From Pseudisothecium myosuroides (lineage: Eukaryota; Streptophyta; Bryopsida; Hypnales; Lembophyllaceae), in the NCBI GenBank assembly GCA_951799445.1, contig OX637295.1, positions 18,972,001 through 19,036,000 of the forward strand: DNA of 64,000 bases, written 5' to 3'. The notes beneath the pieces are model-generated. The model saw only the letters and a list, made by a program, of their open reading frames with translations. It had not been told where the DNA came from and did not search any database. Both the position numbers and the translations under genes were made by a program. The number at the start of each line of letters is the position of its first letter. Positions within the stretch are counted from its first letter, which is position 1. Of this stretch, positions 31,665 through 43,300 are shown one piece after another.

Positions 31665-34489
31665 TTACCCCCCCTTCTAGGTTGGGGCCCCGGTGCCGTT
31701 GGATGGAGTTTATGAAAATCAGCAATCGCCTCCGGTGCGTTTTCAAGATTGTCCGCCGGCTCCCACGAATTCTCCTCCGGGCCATAGCCCTCCCATGACA
31801 CCAAGTAGTGGAGTTTTTTCCAACGACCGAATGAACATGAATCAATAACCTTGTGCACCTCCCACTGCACATCTCCAATTGGGGTAATAATCGGCGGAGG
31901 TGGTATGCGGCGACGTCTGGGAATGGTATCCTCACGGTATTTTTCAAGTAGAGAAACATGGAAAACATTGTGAATACGCAATGTCTTAGGTAGTTTTAAC
32001 CGGTAAACGAGATCGGAGAGTTTAGCTATTATTGAAAACGGTCCAAGAAACTTAGAAGCTAATTTATGAGAGGGCTTTGTAGTTGCAATATTTTCATGGC
32101 GCAAGAGGACTTTGTCACCTGGTTGAAAGGTCGGTTGTAGTTGTACCCCTCGGTCGTAATTTCGCTTAGCTTGTTCCCCCGCAATCAAAATCATAGTTTT
32201 GAGTTCCTCATGAACTTGTTGTAGATGTCGAACCCGGTCCTCGGCCGCTGGAACAGTGGATGTTGTAGGTATAGAAAACGATAATGCCGGGTGGTAACCG
32301 TACGTGGCATAGAACGGAGAGAACCCTGTTGCCGAATGGCAGGCGTTGTTATAGGCAAATTCGGTTAATGGCAATAGATCCGCCCAATTATCTTGACGCT
32401 TTGTCGTGAACATTCGAAGAAATTGTTCAATTACTTGATTCACCCTCTCCGTTTGGCCATCCCCTTGGGGATGAAAAGCCGTCGTTGGTGATGGCTGGAT
32501 CTTAAGGAGTTTACATAGTCTACGCATAAATTTTGACACAAAAACGGAGCCCCTGTCTGATATGACCTCCTCCGGCATGCCATGATATTTCCATACATTA
32601 TTTAAATATAACGATACAGTGTCATTGGAGTCAATGGTCTCTTTTGTAGGTACAAAATGAGCTAGTTTAGTATTCTTATCAACAACCACTAGGATAGAGT
32701 CATACCCTTTGCTTTGGGGTAGTTTAACGATGAAGTCCGTAGAAACCCGCTTCCATGGAGCATGAGCGGTTGGAATCGGTTGTAGTAGGCCATATCGAGG
32801 ATGACGTGTTGATTTTGACCTCTGGCACAAATCGCACCCATCAACATATTGATGCACATAACGACGAACAGTAGGCCAATAAAAAATTCTAGTTACCAAT
32901 TCTAAAGTTTTAGCCCGGCCTTGATGTCCCGCGGCGGGAGCGTCATGCCTCGATCGCAATATTTGTCGCCAAAGTTCGTCATCGTTTGGCACATATATCA
33001 TGTCTTTGAACCGAAGAATTCCATCTGTGAGGTTATATTCTTGAAACCGTCGACGGATGTCATGCGGGCTCTTTTTTAATCCCCCTTTTAGAATTGCCAA
33101 TAGTGGTTGCAATGCAGGGTCTTCGTCAATGCATAGTTTTATTTGTTCTAGAATTTGAGCATCACTCCAAACGGGGTCACAGTCCTCCAATGATGCCAAA
33201 CGTAGAAGGGGGCGATTCTCTTCATGTCGGCCTTCCATGAGATCAACCCTTCTTGAGAGGGCATCTGCACGCCCATTTAATGAACCCGGCCGATGTTGGA
33301 TATCAAAGTCAAACGCGGATAAGAATTCTGACCATCGAGCTTGTCTTCTATTTAATTGCTTCGTAGTCATAAAATACTCCAAATTTTTATGATCCAAAAT
33401 TACACGGACTTGATGAGGTGACCCCTCTAAATACACCCGCCAATCCTGGAAAGCTAAAATAATACTTAGGAGTTCTTTGTCATAAATGTCGTAGTTCTGT
33501 TCAGCGGGAGACATTTTAGAACTCCTGTATGCACACGGATGTAAGTGACCGTCATCCCCGTGCTGCGAAAGAATTGCACCTGTTGCCATGTCTGACGCAT
33601 CCGTTTCAACTATAAAAGGCCGTGCAAAGTCAGGATGGAATAGTACCGGTGCTTGAAGAAATCTTGATCGTAGGTCGATGAATGCTTGACTTGCTTGTAG
33701 GTCCCATTCAAATTGTTTGTTCTTTTGAGTTAGAATAGTGAGAGGAACGGTAATCTTGGAATAATCACATATAAACCGGCGGTAAAAATTTGCAAATCCA
33801 AGGAAGGCTTGAATTTCCTTAACCGAGGTTGGAACGGGCCAATCTTTAATAGTTTGCACCTTGTCTGGACACATTTCAAGTCCTTTAGCCGAGACAATCA
33901 TTCCCAAAAATTCAACGGAATGCTGATGGAATTGACATTTGGATTCTTTAGCATATAGTCCATGTTCATGTAATCTTTGTAATACGTCCCTTACCACTTG
34001 CCGATACTCTTCAAAATTCTTTGAAAAAATTAAGATGTCATCCAAGTATATAACAACAGATATGTCCAAAAAATCCTTAAAAATATCTTGCATTAACGAT
34101 TGAAATTGTGTAGGGGCATTAGTCAACCCAAACGGCATAACTAAATATTCAAATAATCCGTACCGCGTTTTAAAAGCCGTTTTGAATTCGTGGCCCGCAG
34201 CCATACGAAGTCGATGATAGGCTTGTCGAATGTCCAATTTAGAGAAAATCGTAGCTCCTACCAACCGGTCAGTGAGCTCTGGGATAAGGGGTAGGGGATA
34301 GCGGTTCCGCACGGTAACCTTGTTGAGATTCCGGTAATCTATACAAACCCGAATTGAACCGTCCTTTTTCCGAGCGAACACAATAGGTGCTGAAACAGGA
34401 GACTTGGATCTTCGAATCCAGCCCTTGCCTAAATTCTCGTCTAAATACCTCCGTAGCTCCTCCAGCTCCACCGGGGACATTGGCCGCAA
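31628..34489 (-). CDS. Chromovirus pol: RT, RNase H, integrase, chromodomain
   Basis: A 953-codon frame. Reverse transcriptase comes first (VCIDYRNLNKVTV, FSKLDIRQAYHRL, LVMPFGLTNAPTQFQ, catalytic YLDD at residues 148-151), then RNase H (ETDASDMATGAILSQ). Integrase follows, with an HHCC zinc region (GHQGRAKTLELV ... CDLCQRSK) and catalytic Asp/Asp/Glu context (STDFIVKLP, VISDRGSVF, HPQGDGQTERVNQ). A C-terminal chromodomain ends it (YLVSWEGYG, ENSWEPADNL). The products copy the element RNA and integrate the cDNA. The real polyprotein begins upstream: the same frame continues through a TGA at 34511-34513 (KE-stop-QEPRNTG), so the listed start is only the first Met after the stop. Confidence 0.95.
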   Translation of the reverse strand: MRPMSPVELEELRRYLDENLGKGWIRRSKSPVSAPIVFARKKDGSIRVCIDYRNLNKVTVRNRYPLPLIPELTDRLVGATIFSKLDIRQAYHRLRMAAGHEFKTAFKTRYGLFEYLVMPFGLTNAPTQFQSLMQDIFKDFLDISVVIYLDDILIFSKNFEEYRQVVRDVLQRLHEHGLYAKESKCQFHQHSVEFLGMIVSAKGLEMCPDKVQTIKDWPVPTSVKEIQAFLGFANFYRRFICDYSKITVPLTILTQKNKQFEWDLQASQAFIDLRSRFLQAPVLFHPDFARPFIVETDASDMATGAILSQHGDDGHLHPCAYRSSKMSPAEQNYDIYDKELLSIILAFQDWRVYLEGSPHQVRVILDHKNLEYFMTTKQLNRRQARWSEFLSAFDFDIQHRPGSLNGRADALSRRVDLMEGRHEENRPLLRLASLEDCDPVWSDAQILEQIKLCIDEDPALQPLLAILKGGLKKSPHDIRRRFQEYNLTDGILRFKDMIYVPNDDELWRQILRSRHDAPAAGHQGRAKTLELVTRIFYWPTVRRYVHQYVDGCDLCQRSKSTRHPRYGLLQPIPTAHAPWKRVSTDFIVKLPQSKGYDSILVVVDKNTKLAHFVPTKETIDSNDTVSLYLNNVWKYHGMPEEVISDRGSVFVSKFMRRLCKLLKIQPSPTTAFHPQGDGQTERVNQVIEQFLRMFTTKRQDNWADLLPLTEFAYNNACHSATGFSPFYATYGYHPALSFSIPTTSTVPAAEDRVRHLQQVHEELKTMILIAGEQAKRNYDRGVQLQPTFQPGDKVLLRHENIATTKPSHKLASKFLGPFSIIAKLSDLVYRLKLPKTLRIHNVFHVSLLEKYREDTIPRRRRIPPPPIITPIGDVQWEVHKVIDSCSFGRWKKLHYLVSWEGYGPEENSWEPADNLENAPEAIADFHKLHPTAPGPQPRRGGNVTNPFVTRERL
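31665..31681 (-). other. Polypurine tract of the chromovirus
   Basis: On the minus strand AGAAGGGGGGG followed by TAA directly precedes the 3' LTR TGTTACG. Position and composition fit the plus-strand primer of an LTR retrotransposon. Confidence 0.75.
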
Positions 34490-34510
34490 CCCAGTGTTAC
34501 GGGGCTCTTG

Positions 34511-35554
34511 TCATTCTTTAAATTCAATCTTCATATCGCAAGTCCTATGGGCTGGCAACTCATTGGATGCCACCTCACTGAAAGCTGCTTTTAAATCATG
34601 ATATTCTTCTGGAATAGAAGAAGATAGTGGAGTATCCACCTCGGAAATCTCGAGTGCATAAATTTCTGCCTCCTTTGCCGAAAGACGAAAAGCTGCCTCA
34701 GAAACCAATGCATGCTTTGGAGCAATTAATTTTGAAAGTTGTTTTTCTGCCTTGAAATTCAACTCATGTTGTCCTTGAGCTCGCACCAAAAAATTCTGTC
34801 CTTGATTGGAATCCCCCGTGCCCAAAACCTCCATATTTGTGAATTGGGAACTTCCGTGGCACTCCATAGCTTTGCAATTTCCTTTTTCTCCTTGCACCCC
34901 ATGCCCCATGCACCAAGCCTGACAATATGGGGAATCAAATACCACACTTCGTTGAGACCACCAAATAGTCGGGTCATGACGGATTAACCATGGAATGCCT
35001 AAAATGCATGGATACTTGCCTGTATTCGTGACATCTGCTACCAATCTTTCACGATGATCTCCAATGATAACCTCCATAATAGCCTCGTGGGTTATAAACC
35101 CGAAGCTGATCATTCAGCCATCAATCACCCTAACTTCACGCGGCACCGGCTTTAGTTGCAGCTCCGCATTACATTGTTCCGCAAACTTGGGATGCATGAA
35201 TATTCCTGTAGCTCCCGAATCCACTAACGTGAGACTTGGGACGGAATTGAGCTGTGCATCCAACGTCACATGTGCACTAGGGTCAATAGTGGCACGTAAG
35301 CACAACGGATCTAATCCGCAATTTACCTCCTTCGAAACCTCGACATCCGTATTCGACCATATGTTACTCCATTGTAAATTCTCCCAAGTGGCCGACTCAA
35401 GAGGCCGCTCCACCATATTGCCCACCTTCCTTGTTGCGTCCAGCGTGGGTGTCTTGTGGATGATGGCAGCGGCAGTTTGCACAGTGCCGGGTACTGAAAA
35501 TTTTCCTTCAGTCCCGGGCTTTCTCTTTTCCCGAAGAGGTGCCTTCCGCTTCAA
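34511..35554 (-). pseudogene. Chromovirus protease and RT N-terminal region, two nonsense codons
   Basis: This continues the pol frame upstream. It contains the retropepsin active site LTLVDSGATGIFMHP and the downstream protease core TGKYPCILGIPWL with HDPTIWW. A TGA at 35114-35116 splits it (VIDG-stop-MISFGF), and another TGA at 34511-34513 precedes the RT. A CGA-to-TGA transition would explain the first. The start of this frame overlaps the 3' end of gag by 47 bp (35508-35554), shifted by one base. Gag-Pol expression would therefore need a frameshift, or the overlap results from an indel. Confidence 0.85.
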
Positions 35555-36596
35555 TGGTGGTAGAGATCGACAAGGGCTTTGAGGGATTCGTGGGGCAACG
35601 CGATCGAATATGACCTACTCCACCGCAACCCCAACAACGTCCTTGGCGTTGATATTCTTGCCATTCCACTGCCGTTTTTGCCAAGGCTGTAGAAGGAGTA
35701 CGCATCGCTCCAAGCTCCATCGGCACCGGCCCGGAGGTATTCGAGTTAGATTGTACCTTCCCCAGTGCATCTCGTGGCAAAGTTGTTGGGGAGCGGAAAC
35801 TTGAAGTCTCAAAAGGTGAACGGTGGTTTTGACGCCGACCCCATAATCTCTCATCGATTCGGGATGACATTGCCATCCAATCTTGTAGCCGGCGTGGTTG
35901 AGTCTCCGCCGTCGCCACCGAATCCAAAATCTCATCCTTGAGTCCTCCACGAAAGCGAGCTACCAAACTGGATTCATTCCAATCGAGTAGCGCCGCGCAT
36001 TCATTAAACATAGAAATATAATTCGCGACTGACCCAGTTTGTCGAAGCTTTCCAATGCGATCCTCCGCATTGCTCCGACGGTCAATATCCCCATATACGG
36101 AAATCACGGACTCCCGAAAAGCTTGGTAATCGCCCAATAACTCGTGATCACGCTCCTCGTCCAAAGCTTGGAGAAGAGGCATAGCCCAATTTTGTGTCGC
36201 TCCAGTCATATACAAAAGCGCATAAGCTACCTTATCTGCATCAGAGCTATAAGTGCGCGGTTTACCTCGAAATACAAGACGGAGTTGTGCAAACCACCGG
36301 TAAACTTCATTTCCCTTCTTTCCGGAAAATTTTTCCGGTTCCGCTACCTTCGAATCTTTGAGTTCCACATTGGATTCCGCACACCTCCCTCCTAACACCC
36401 CTCCGCTATTGGAGACGAGAGAGACCACCGGTCGTGGTCCTTGCGCTGCTCGACTCGAAATCTCTTGTATCAATTGAGGAAGTGTGGCTTGGAACACACT
36501 TTTGATTTGTTGTTGGATGAAGGCCGCCCACTCCGACCCCATCCCATCCGGCATCAATTCTTCCCCCGGTTGGACCACCGGTGGTACTTGATCCAT
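35508..36596 (-). CDS. Chromovirus Gag with CCHC zinc knuckle
   Basis: A 362-residue protein. The retrotransposon Gag domain is recognisable by EPEKFSGKKGNEVYRWF, YMTGATQNWAMPLL and KLRQTGSVANYISMFNEC, with RFRGGLKDEI after it. A CCHC knuckle CWGCGGVGHIRSRC lies near the C-terminus, for RNA binding. It forms the particle that packages element RNA. The frame is intact from the Met at 36596, 134 bp inside the 5' LTR boundary. Confidence 0.92.
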   Translation of the reverse strand: MDQVPPVVQPGEELMPDGMGSEWAAFIQQQIKSVFQATLPQLIQEISSRAAQGPRPVVSLVSNSGGVLGGRCAESNVELKDSKVAEPEKFSGKKGNEVYRWFAQLRLVFRGKPRTYSSDADKVAYALLYMTGATQNWAMPLLQALDEERDHELLGDYQAFRESVISVYGDIDRRSNAEDRIGKLRQTGSVANYISMFNECAALLDWNESSLVARFRGGLKDEILDSVATAETQPRRLQDWMAMSSRIDERLWGRRQNHRSPFETSSFRSPTTLPRDALGKVQSNSNTSGPVPMELGAMRTPSTALAKTAVEWQEYQRQGRCWGCGGVGHIRSRCPTNPSKPLSISTTIEAEGTSSGKEKARD

Positions 36597-36729
36597 CGAA
36601 GGAGATTAGGGTTCCGAATTAAATAATCCTACAAACTTTCTCATGGTAACGGCCGTTGTCCAAAGCCATCAAAGCACCTTCAACGTGGGAATCCGAATTA
36701 GAGCATGGACTTTGTATGACTTGACATTA

Positions 36730-36985
36730 TGTTACGGATCGGCTTGACCAAGAAGTCAATGCCCTACTTAGATTGCATTCAAAGCAAACCAACACTAAAT
36801 CACCACCAAGTTACAATAATGACAATGAGAATCACACTTACACATTGTATCCAAAATCATATTATCTTCATTACACAAAATGTCAAGTGAGGAACAAGCC
36901 TCCTCACTTGACTATTAAAGGGAAGGGAGAGGCCAACTAACCCAACCGTTACAACCGTTCCCTTGTTACGAACGGGTTCGTAACA
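36730..36985 (-). repeat. 5' LTR of the chromovirus
   Basis: 256 bp, nearly identical to the LTR at 31409-31664, with the same palindromic end (36964-36985). It carries the element promoter and lies 396 bp from the NAPRT start codon in divergent orientation. A tRNA primer site at the inner edge (36729 and below) was not recognised. Confidence 0.95.
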
Positions 36986-37381
36986 CCTATACTCTTGTCT
37001 TGACCACTTGGCAAATCATTAAAAAAAAAATTATTTTTCTTTTTCTTTTTAAAGTAAGAAACACAAAGCCAAGACCTAAAAATACATATTTTGGAGGTAA
37101 ACTAGGTCAGTAATTTTGGACACCCTTTTAATTGTTTATTTTCTGACCAAGCTGCTAGGAAGCTACGATATGCTCAGTTGTATTTTGGTGGTACAGACAC
37201 TTGGTCTAATAAGGTCAGCTTTACACTACGGTGGAGAAGTGCACTGGTCGGTTTTCCAACTTCCTGTTCTTTCCCGATACTGTACAACTTCGTCCTTCCC
37301 AAGGCAGAGCGCAACACAAGGTGCAGTCCGGTGCCCAATTTTCCCTTGAGCTTCACTTGCGTCAGACAGACAGAGACAGAG

Positions 37382-40300
37382 ATGGCGACCAAGGTGTCGA
37401 TGGAGATGCGTGAAACAGAGGCGAAGGCCTTAGATTTGCAAGATGTAGAAAATTTCAAGCAGGATGGAGATGAGAATTCGGTGGAGCAGAATCGGGGTGG
37501 TGCTGCGACTATGGAGCGTCCCGGTGCTCCCACCAATCCCATGGTGTCGCCGCTCTTGACGGACATGTACCAGATCACCATGGCCTACGCGTATTGGAAA
37601 GCTGGCAAACAGGAGGATCGCGCTGTGTATGTGTCGAATTTGCAATTTCAATTCCCCCAATTCAATTCAATTGCTGCCTCTCTGTTTGGGGTTTAAGGAT
37701 TGGGGCTCTTAATTGTTGAAAGGATTTTGGGTTTTGCTTCGGTAGTGGAGACGATTGGGTGTTTGTTGGTGCCGCAATTGTAGGTCTAAAATCTTGGGAA
37801 TGCATCAATGTGTTGGCTGGCTCTCTGTTTGGGGGTTAAGGGTTCGGGCAACTTGAGCCTCTTTAATTGTTTAATTGTTGAAAGGATTTTTAGTTTTGGA
37901 GTTCGTTAATGTACTCGAGGTGGTGTTTGGTGTTGCCGCAGTTGTTGAGGGTATGCTTAAACCCCATTTTTTTCTGGCTGTTTTTCTCTCTCTCTCTCTG
38001 GTTTGTAGGTCTGAATCATGTGAATGCATCAATGTGGTCGCTACAAAATTTCTTGCTTTTTGGGTAGCTGTTGGAATTTTGGTCGTTTAGATTGGGAATT
38101 GCGATGCTCTGAGAGAAGCATGTGAATATGTGTCTTCGATTTTACGAATGTGAACCGAGCGTTTGTGCACTGTGTTGGGGTTTAACGTTTGGCATCGGAA
38201 CAGTTGCTGCCACTGAGGATCTTAATTGTTGAAGGATTTTGTATTGTCCTTGTCTATAGTGGCAATCCGTGTTCCGGTTTTTTCCGCTTAATTTTACTAT
38301 CTCTTAGGTGAAACGTCCAATGTGTGTACACTCCATCATTGGTGCCATCCACATGTGAATATCTTGAATTTTTTGAAGGTTCGTAGAACTCGAGAATAAG
38401 ATCAATGTTGTTGTTGGTGTTGTGGGGGAGATTTATGGCATGTTGATAATACGAAACAAACTTTTGTCTTATTAATGTATAGATGTGTATAGATGTACGG
38501 GTTTTTGTATGCTGCATTTACTAACTCCTGGTCTTGCTTGGAAAGGCAGTTTCGATTTGTTGTTCCGGAAGAATCCATTTGGAGGAGAGTACACTGTGTT
38601 TGCAGGTCTGGAGGAATGTATTCGCTTTGCTGCCAATTTCAAGTTCAAGGATGATGACATTGAGTACCTTCAGACTATCATGCCCTCCACATGTGAGGTC
38701 AGTATGTCTTACCTCTTCCTTTATCCTAATTCTTAGGTAACAAATAAAATAGTAATGTCTGTTTAGTTGTCACAATTACAATTAGAGTGAGCCAATTTCA
38801 GTGCTCAAATCCCATTTTTGGTAATTTTCTTATCTCTTGTTCTTATCTCAAGTCTTGTGAAACCACCAGCGTGTACACCCTCCTTGAGGGCTTAAACGGA
38901 ACCAACTGGTGGTGCTCCCAAAGTTGTGGAGATCTTTGGCGTGATAATGAAACAAATTAAGACCTATCTTTATGTATAGATACAATTTGTTACATGCTTT
39001 TGACATTGTGCTCACATTCAGGTTAGTTTTGTAGAGAATGCTGATCCATGATGGTTCTAAGGTTTAGTGTTATGCTAATTACGATATTACTGGGAAGCTG
39101 TCTCGTTTCTGTGCTAGAGTGTGATACTCTGCAAAGGCACCTGTAAGATTAGGTTTTTGAATTCTATGGATGTTTTCGAATCTGCAATGACATGAGTGAC
39201 TTGGGGAATTTTTTGCAGGACGAATTCTATGTTTATTTAAAAAGCGTTGATTGCTCGGAGGTCGAAATATATGCCGTGCCGGAGGGCTCTGTGGTGTTTC
39301 CGCGCATTCCTTTGATCCGTGTTGAAGGGCCTCTATTGGTACGCAAATATTTATGAATGCTTGTTATATTATGATGCACAATTGAAGGTCTCAGTCCTAC
39401 AGACTCCAGTCAAAAATCGAAGGAGGATTGTTGTTACAGGTAGTACAGGAAACTGGAAACCCTTAATGATCATAGTCCATGTGGTTGCAGGTAGTACAGT
39501 TGCTTGAAACCACATTTTTGACGCTGGTTAACTATGCCTCATTGGTAGCCACCAATGCCGCCAGACATCGACGTGTTGCTGGGAAGGACAAGATGCTTTT
39601 AGAATTTGGGTTGAGACGAGCACAGGCAAGTGATTTTGTAATGATCTAAAGCTGACACTAGATCAGATTTTTAGGTGGTGTACATCGTCATAATCAATAT
39701 GTGTGAGATTTTCAGGGCGTTAGTTTATGTTGGATGTTAATTTTGGGTATATAATAACGAAGTTGCATACAAATGCGATGTTAAGGAGTTTGATAAGTGT
39801 GGCAAAGGGTTGTAGACCACCATTTTGACTCCTACAGCCCCAAGTACTTCTTTATTGTCCCTTTTACATATAACACTACTGATTGTCACAACGTGACAGA
39901 ACTCCATTAACAATCACTTGCATATTGGGTGCCTAGGCTTTGACATTTCACGGGTCTGGGTTTAATATATTATCAGATTGACGTTACTTGTTTCTGTACA
40001 GGGCCCTGATGGAGGTATCAGTGCATCAAAGTATTGCTATCTTGGAGGCTTTGATGCTACTAGGTGTGAACCCTCTCACGTTTTATAATGATATACCTGT
40101 GCTTCTTAAAGCGCCCCTTAGATCATACTTCTTAGATGTTTGCTCTTTGGTTCATTCACTGTTTCAATGAGCAAGGCACAAATGTGCTAACATCTTACAG
40201 GTGCCCACTTAAATACACATCAGCACCAACTTCTGTATTTGTCTCAGAATCTATGTTTTAACATGGATCATGAAGCAGTATGTTTTAAAGTTGTTTAATA

Positions 40301-43300
40301 CTTTTTTTCTGGATTACTGGATGATCTGCCTCACGATACGAGGTCCTTGTTGTAGTAATGTTGATGCAGGACGACGATTCGGAATCCCAGTTCGAGGGAC
40401 ACACTCGCATGCATTTGTTAGTTCTTTTATGGTAACGCCTCAATGCTCGGCGAGACATTTGTTATCCCTATGCGAAGAGACTGAGCAATGACTCAAAAAT
40501 GTGTAGAGTTATGGTGTTTTGTGAAAATGAGACATGTGTGATCCTCAGGTTGTCGCATAGAGTTTTCAATTAGTGAGGATTATAGTGAGGATTGTACGGA
40601 AAGAGAGGTGAAATGTAAACATTTTTATTCGGGGTAGAGACACTTTGGATTAGCTGCTTTATGCCTACTCTTATTTTAGTGAGCGAAATGTTTCGTGAGT
40701 GATTTTGTGATGCGTGAGACGTATAATACAAGAGACGTGTATTGATGTGATGCAGAGTTTTGATGAAATTACGGAGAGGTCCCTGGCACATGCCAAGGGA
40801 GGAAGCAAATGTGAAGACTTCGTGCATTTGACACAATCATGCCTTGGCCGGATGCAGGTGACTTTGATGTTTTTCCCTTACCATTGTGGTTGCCTAGAGA
40901 CTTTGAGAGTTTTTCTGTGAATTTTTGTGTCTCATCTGGTCCATTACTTCCAGTGCTTGCCAGTTCTTGTTTAGCAATTAGTAACTATTTGATAGGGTTT
41001 ACAATTTAGTGCTTAATATCCGCAAGATTCTGTATCAATAATTGTCGTGAGCGTTTGTAGAGCCCTAGTTTTCATTGCAAACCCGCTATCATATTGGATG
41101 TGTTTACAGGAAGCACCTGCATTAAGAGAGTTTTTTCATGAGACCAATCACAGCGAGTTAGCAGCTTTCACCTCGTATGCGCTTGCATTCCCTACAGCTT
41201 TCCAAGCCCTTGTTGATACATATGATGTATGAATCTCTACCATGCTTCCATTCTTGTGAGAGTCACTTGAGTTGTAGTTTACTGTGCGCCTGTAACTGTA
41301 GATTTTAGACTAATCTTTGCATAGGTTATGTTTGTGATGTAAATACAAATATTATTATTTGGTATCATTTTGTGTTTGTTTCAATCGTGGATGAAGAGAT
41401 ATCTAGTCTTTATAATCTGTTGAGATAAATCCCTAAATCTGATTTTTTTTGTTCGTTTCAAAATCACAGGTAAGAAGGAGCGGTGTTCCCAACTTTTGTG
41501 CTGTAGCTCTAGCACTTCATGAACTTGGGTATGCATGTCGGATTCCAAGTTTCGGATCGAGTTCCATTCTAAACAATGCGATGCCGAAAGTCACCCAGAC
41601 CAGTTGCCTCCAATGCTTGCAAACTTAAGAGTAGGCGTTAGTTCGAAGTTGTATATTTTTTTGAAATACTAAATAGTTTTCGAATTTCCTTGCAAGCTGC
41701 AAATATAGTTTAAATTCTCGGTCTTTGCTTGTATTGTTTCCTTTTTTCTAATATTGAGTATCAATTTTCAAATTAATTCTAATAATTTCTAATGGTTTCT
41801 GTTTATATGCAGGTACAAAGCCCTTGGCATCAGATTAGATTCTGGCGACTTGTCATACTTTTCCCTTGAGGCTCGGCGTATTTTTCGGCTTATTGAGAAA
41901 GAGTTCAATGTTCCAGGATTTGGGAACCTTGTCATCACTGCAAGTAATGACATCAATGAAGACACTTTAGATGCTTTGAACAAACAGGTTCTTACTGGAC
42001 TTAGAAACTCTCATGAAGTGTCTCATGCACTGGAGAATCTTGTGTTCAAGGCGTTTGAGTTGTAGGACCCTTTCCTTGCATTTTCAATAGAGCTTGAATT
42101 ACCTGCATGGTCTCATGTTACAAGTGCCTCTGAGAACAGCTTTATCTCAAGTATATCCCCCAATGTTCCTAAATATGACTCCTCTGAACTGCCCAGAAGA
42201 TGAATTTCTTGAACTTATGTTTAACGTGTGCTTGCAGGGCCATGAAATTGATGCGTTTGGAATCGGCACACATTTGGTAACATGCTTTTCCCAGCCAGCA
42301 CTTGGCTGTGTGTACAAACTGGTAGAAATCAGCGGCCAACCGCGAATAAAACTTTCGGAAGATGTATCCAAGGTATAAAGTACACGGCTTGAGGACTTGG
42401 AAGCTCTTTTATTCACAATTTTTTTGAACTGGTTGGTTCACTTTAGCCATAAGTGTCCAAGCTAAAAATAGAAATTTCACTTTGGAAGCTATTAATTAGA
42501 TTACCTTTTAAACCTATTTCTATCGTTCAGGAATATAGGGTATGAATTCTTCTTTCTATTGGCACATTTTGTTACATTCCTAAATGATTCATTTCAATTT
42601 CTAAAGATGCCATTTTTGACTTTGGGGGACACTCAGTGGATAACATTAAAAACCTTGTTTTGTGGTAGGTTACGATTCCATGCAAAAAGCAAGCGTTTAG
42701 GTTATACGGAAAAGAAGGAGTTGCTTTGGTGGATCTTTTGATCGGAGAAAGTGAGCCTTATCCGAAGGTGATATGCTTTGCCTTCACCCAATGACTGTTT
42801 AGTGCACGTGTGCATGTTACCATACACTGTAATGATGATGCTCTAATCTCTTCAATTGTAAGTTTGTTGGATTGCTTGGTTCTTTTTGCGCTCAAGTGAA
42901 CGGATGAGGAAAGTGCAGTTTTCATTGTAGTCAACTTGTGCAGCCTGGTGAACGAATCTTATGCCGTCATCCTTTTAGTGAATCAAAGCGAGCATATGTT
43001 GTGCCTTCCCGTGTTGAAGCTCTTTACAAGTGCTACTGGAGTGGTAATTCTGGTAATATTTAACTGTTGAAAACCAACACTTTTTGTTCCCCTTCCCATG
43101 AGGTGATTGTCGTTTACATGTCACGAACAGAAAGAATTAATTTATAGTGCCAGTTTATTACATTAGATTTTAACACGGAAGTACCTGAACTACAGATAGA
43201 AAGCCCACTTTGGAAGCTAATATTCAATTATAGTAACTTCCAATACGTACTTTTATTGTTAAAAATGTAGGACATGATACATTTCAACAGTGTGACAGTG

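Larger units (their letters stand above)
31409..36985 (-). mobile_element. Ty3/Gypsy chromovirus retrotransposon, complete
   Basis: A 5,577-bp element on the minus strand with two 256-bp LTRs, a 5-bp target duplication CCTAT (31404-31408 and 36986-36990), a polypurine tract, gag, and a protease-RT-RNase H-integrase-chromodomain pol. The LTRs differ at only about three positions, so the insertion is recent. Two in-frame TGA codons in pol make this copy non-autonomous as read. The 5' LTR lies 396 bp from the NAPRT start codon, transcribed away from it. The chromodomain places it among chromoviruses, which target histone-marked chromatin. Confidence 0.95.

Noticed and set aside
34739..35582. Plus-strand open frames across the chromovirus gag/pol
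   Set aside because: They are antisense shadows of well-supported retroelement coding.
36690..36729. tRNA primer-binding site next to the chromovirus 5' LTR
   Set aside because: The expected initiator-Met pattern was not found, and the sequence after the LTR matches no tRNA 3' end I can recall with confidence.
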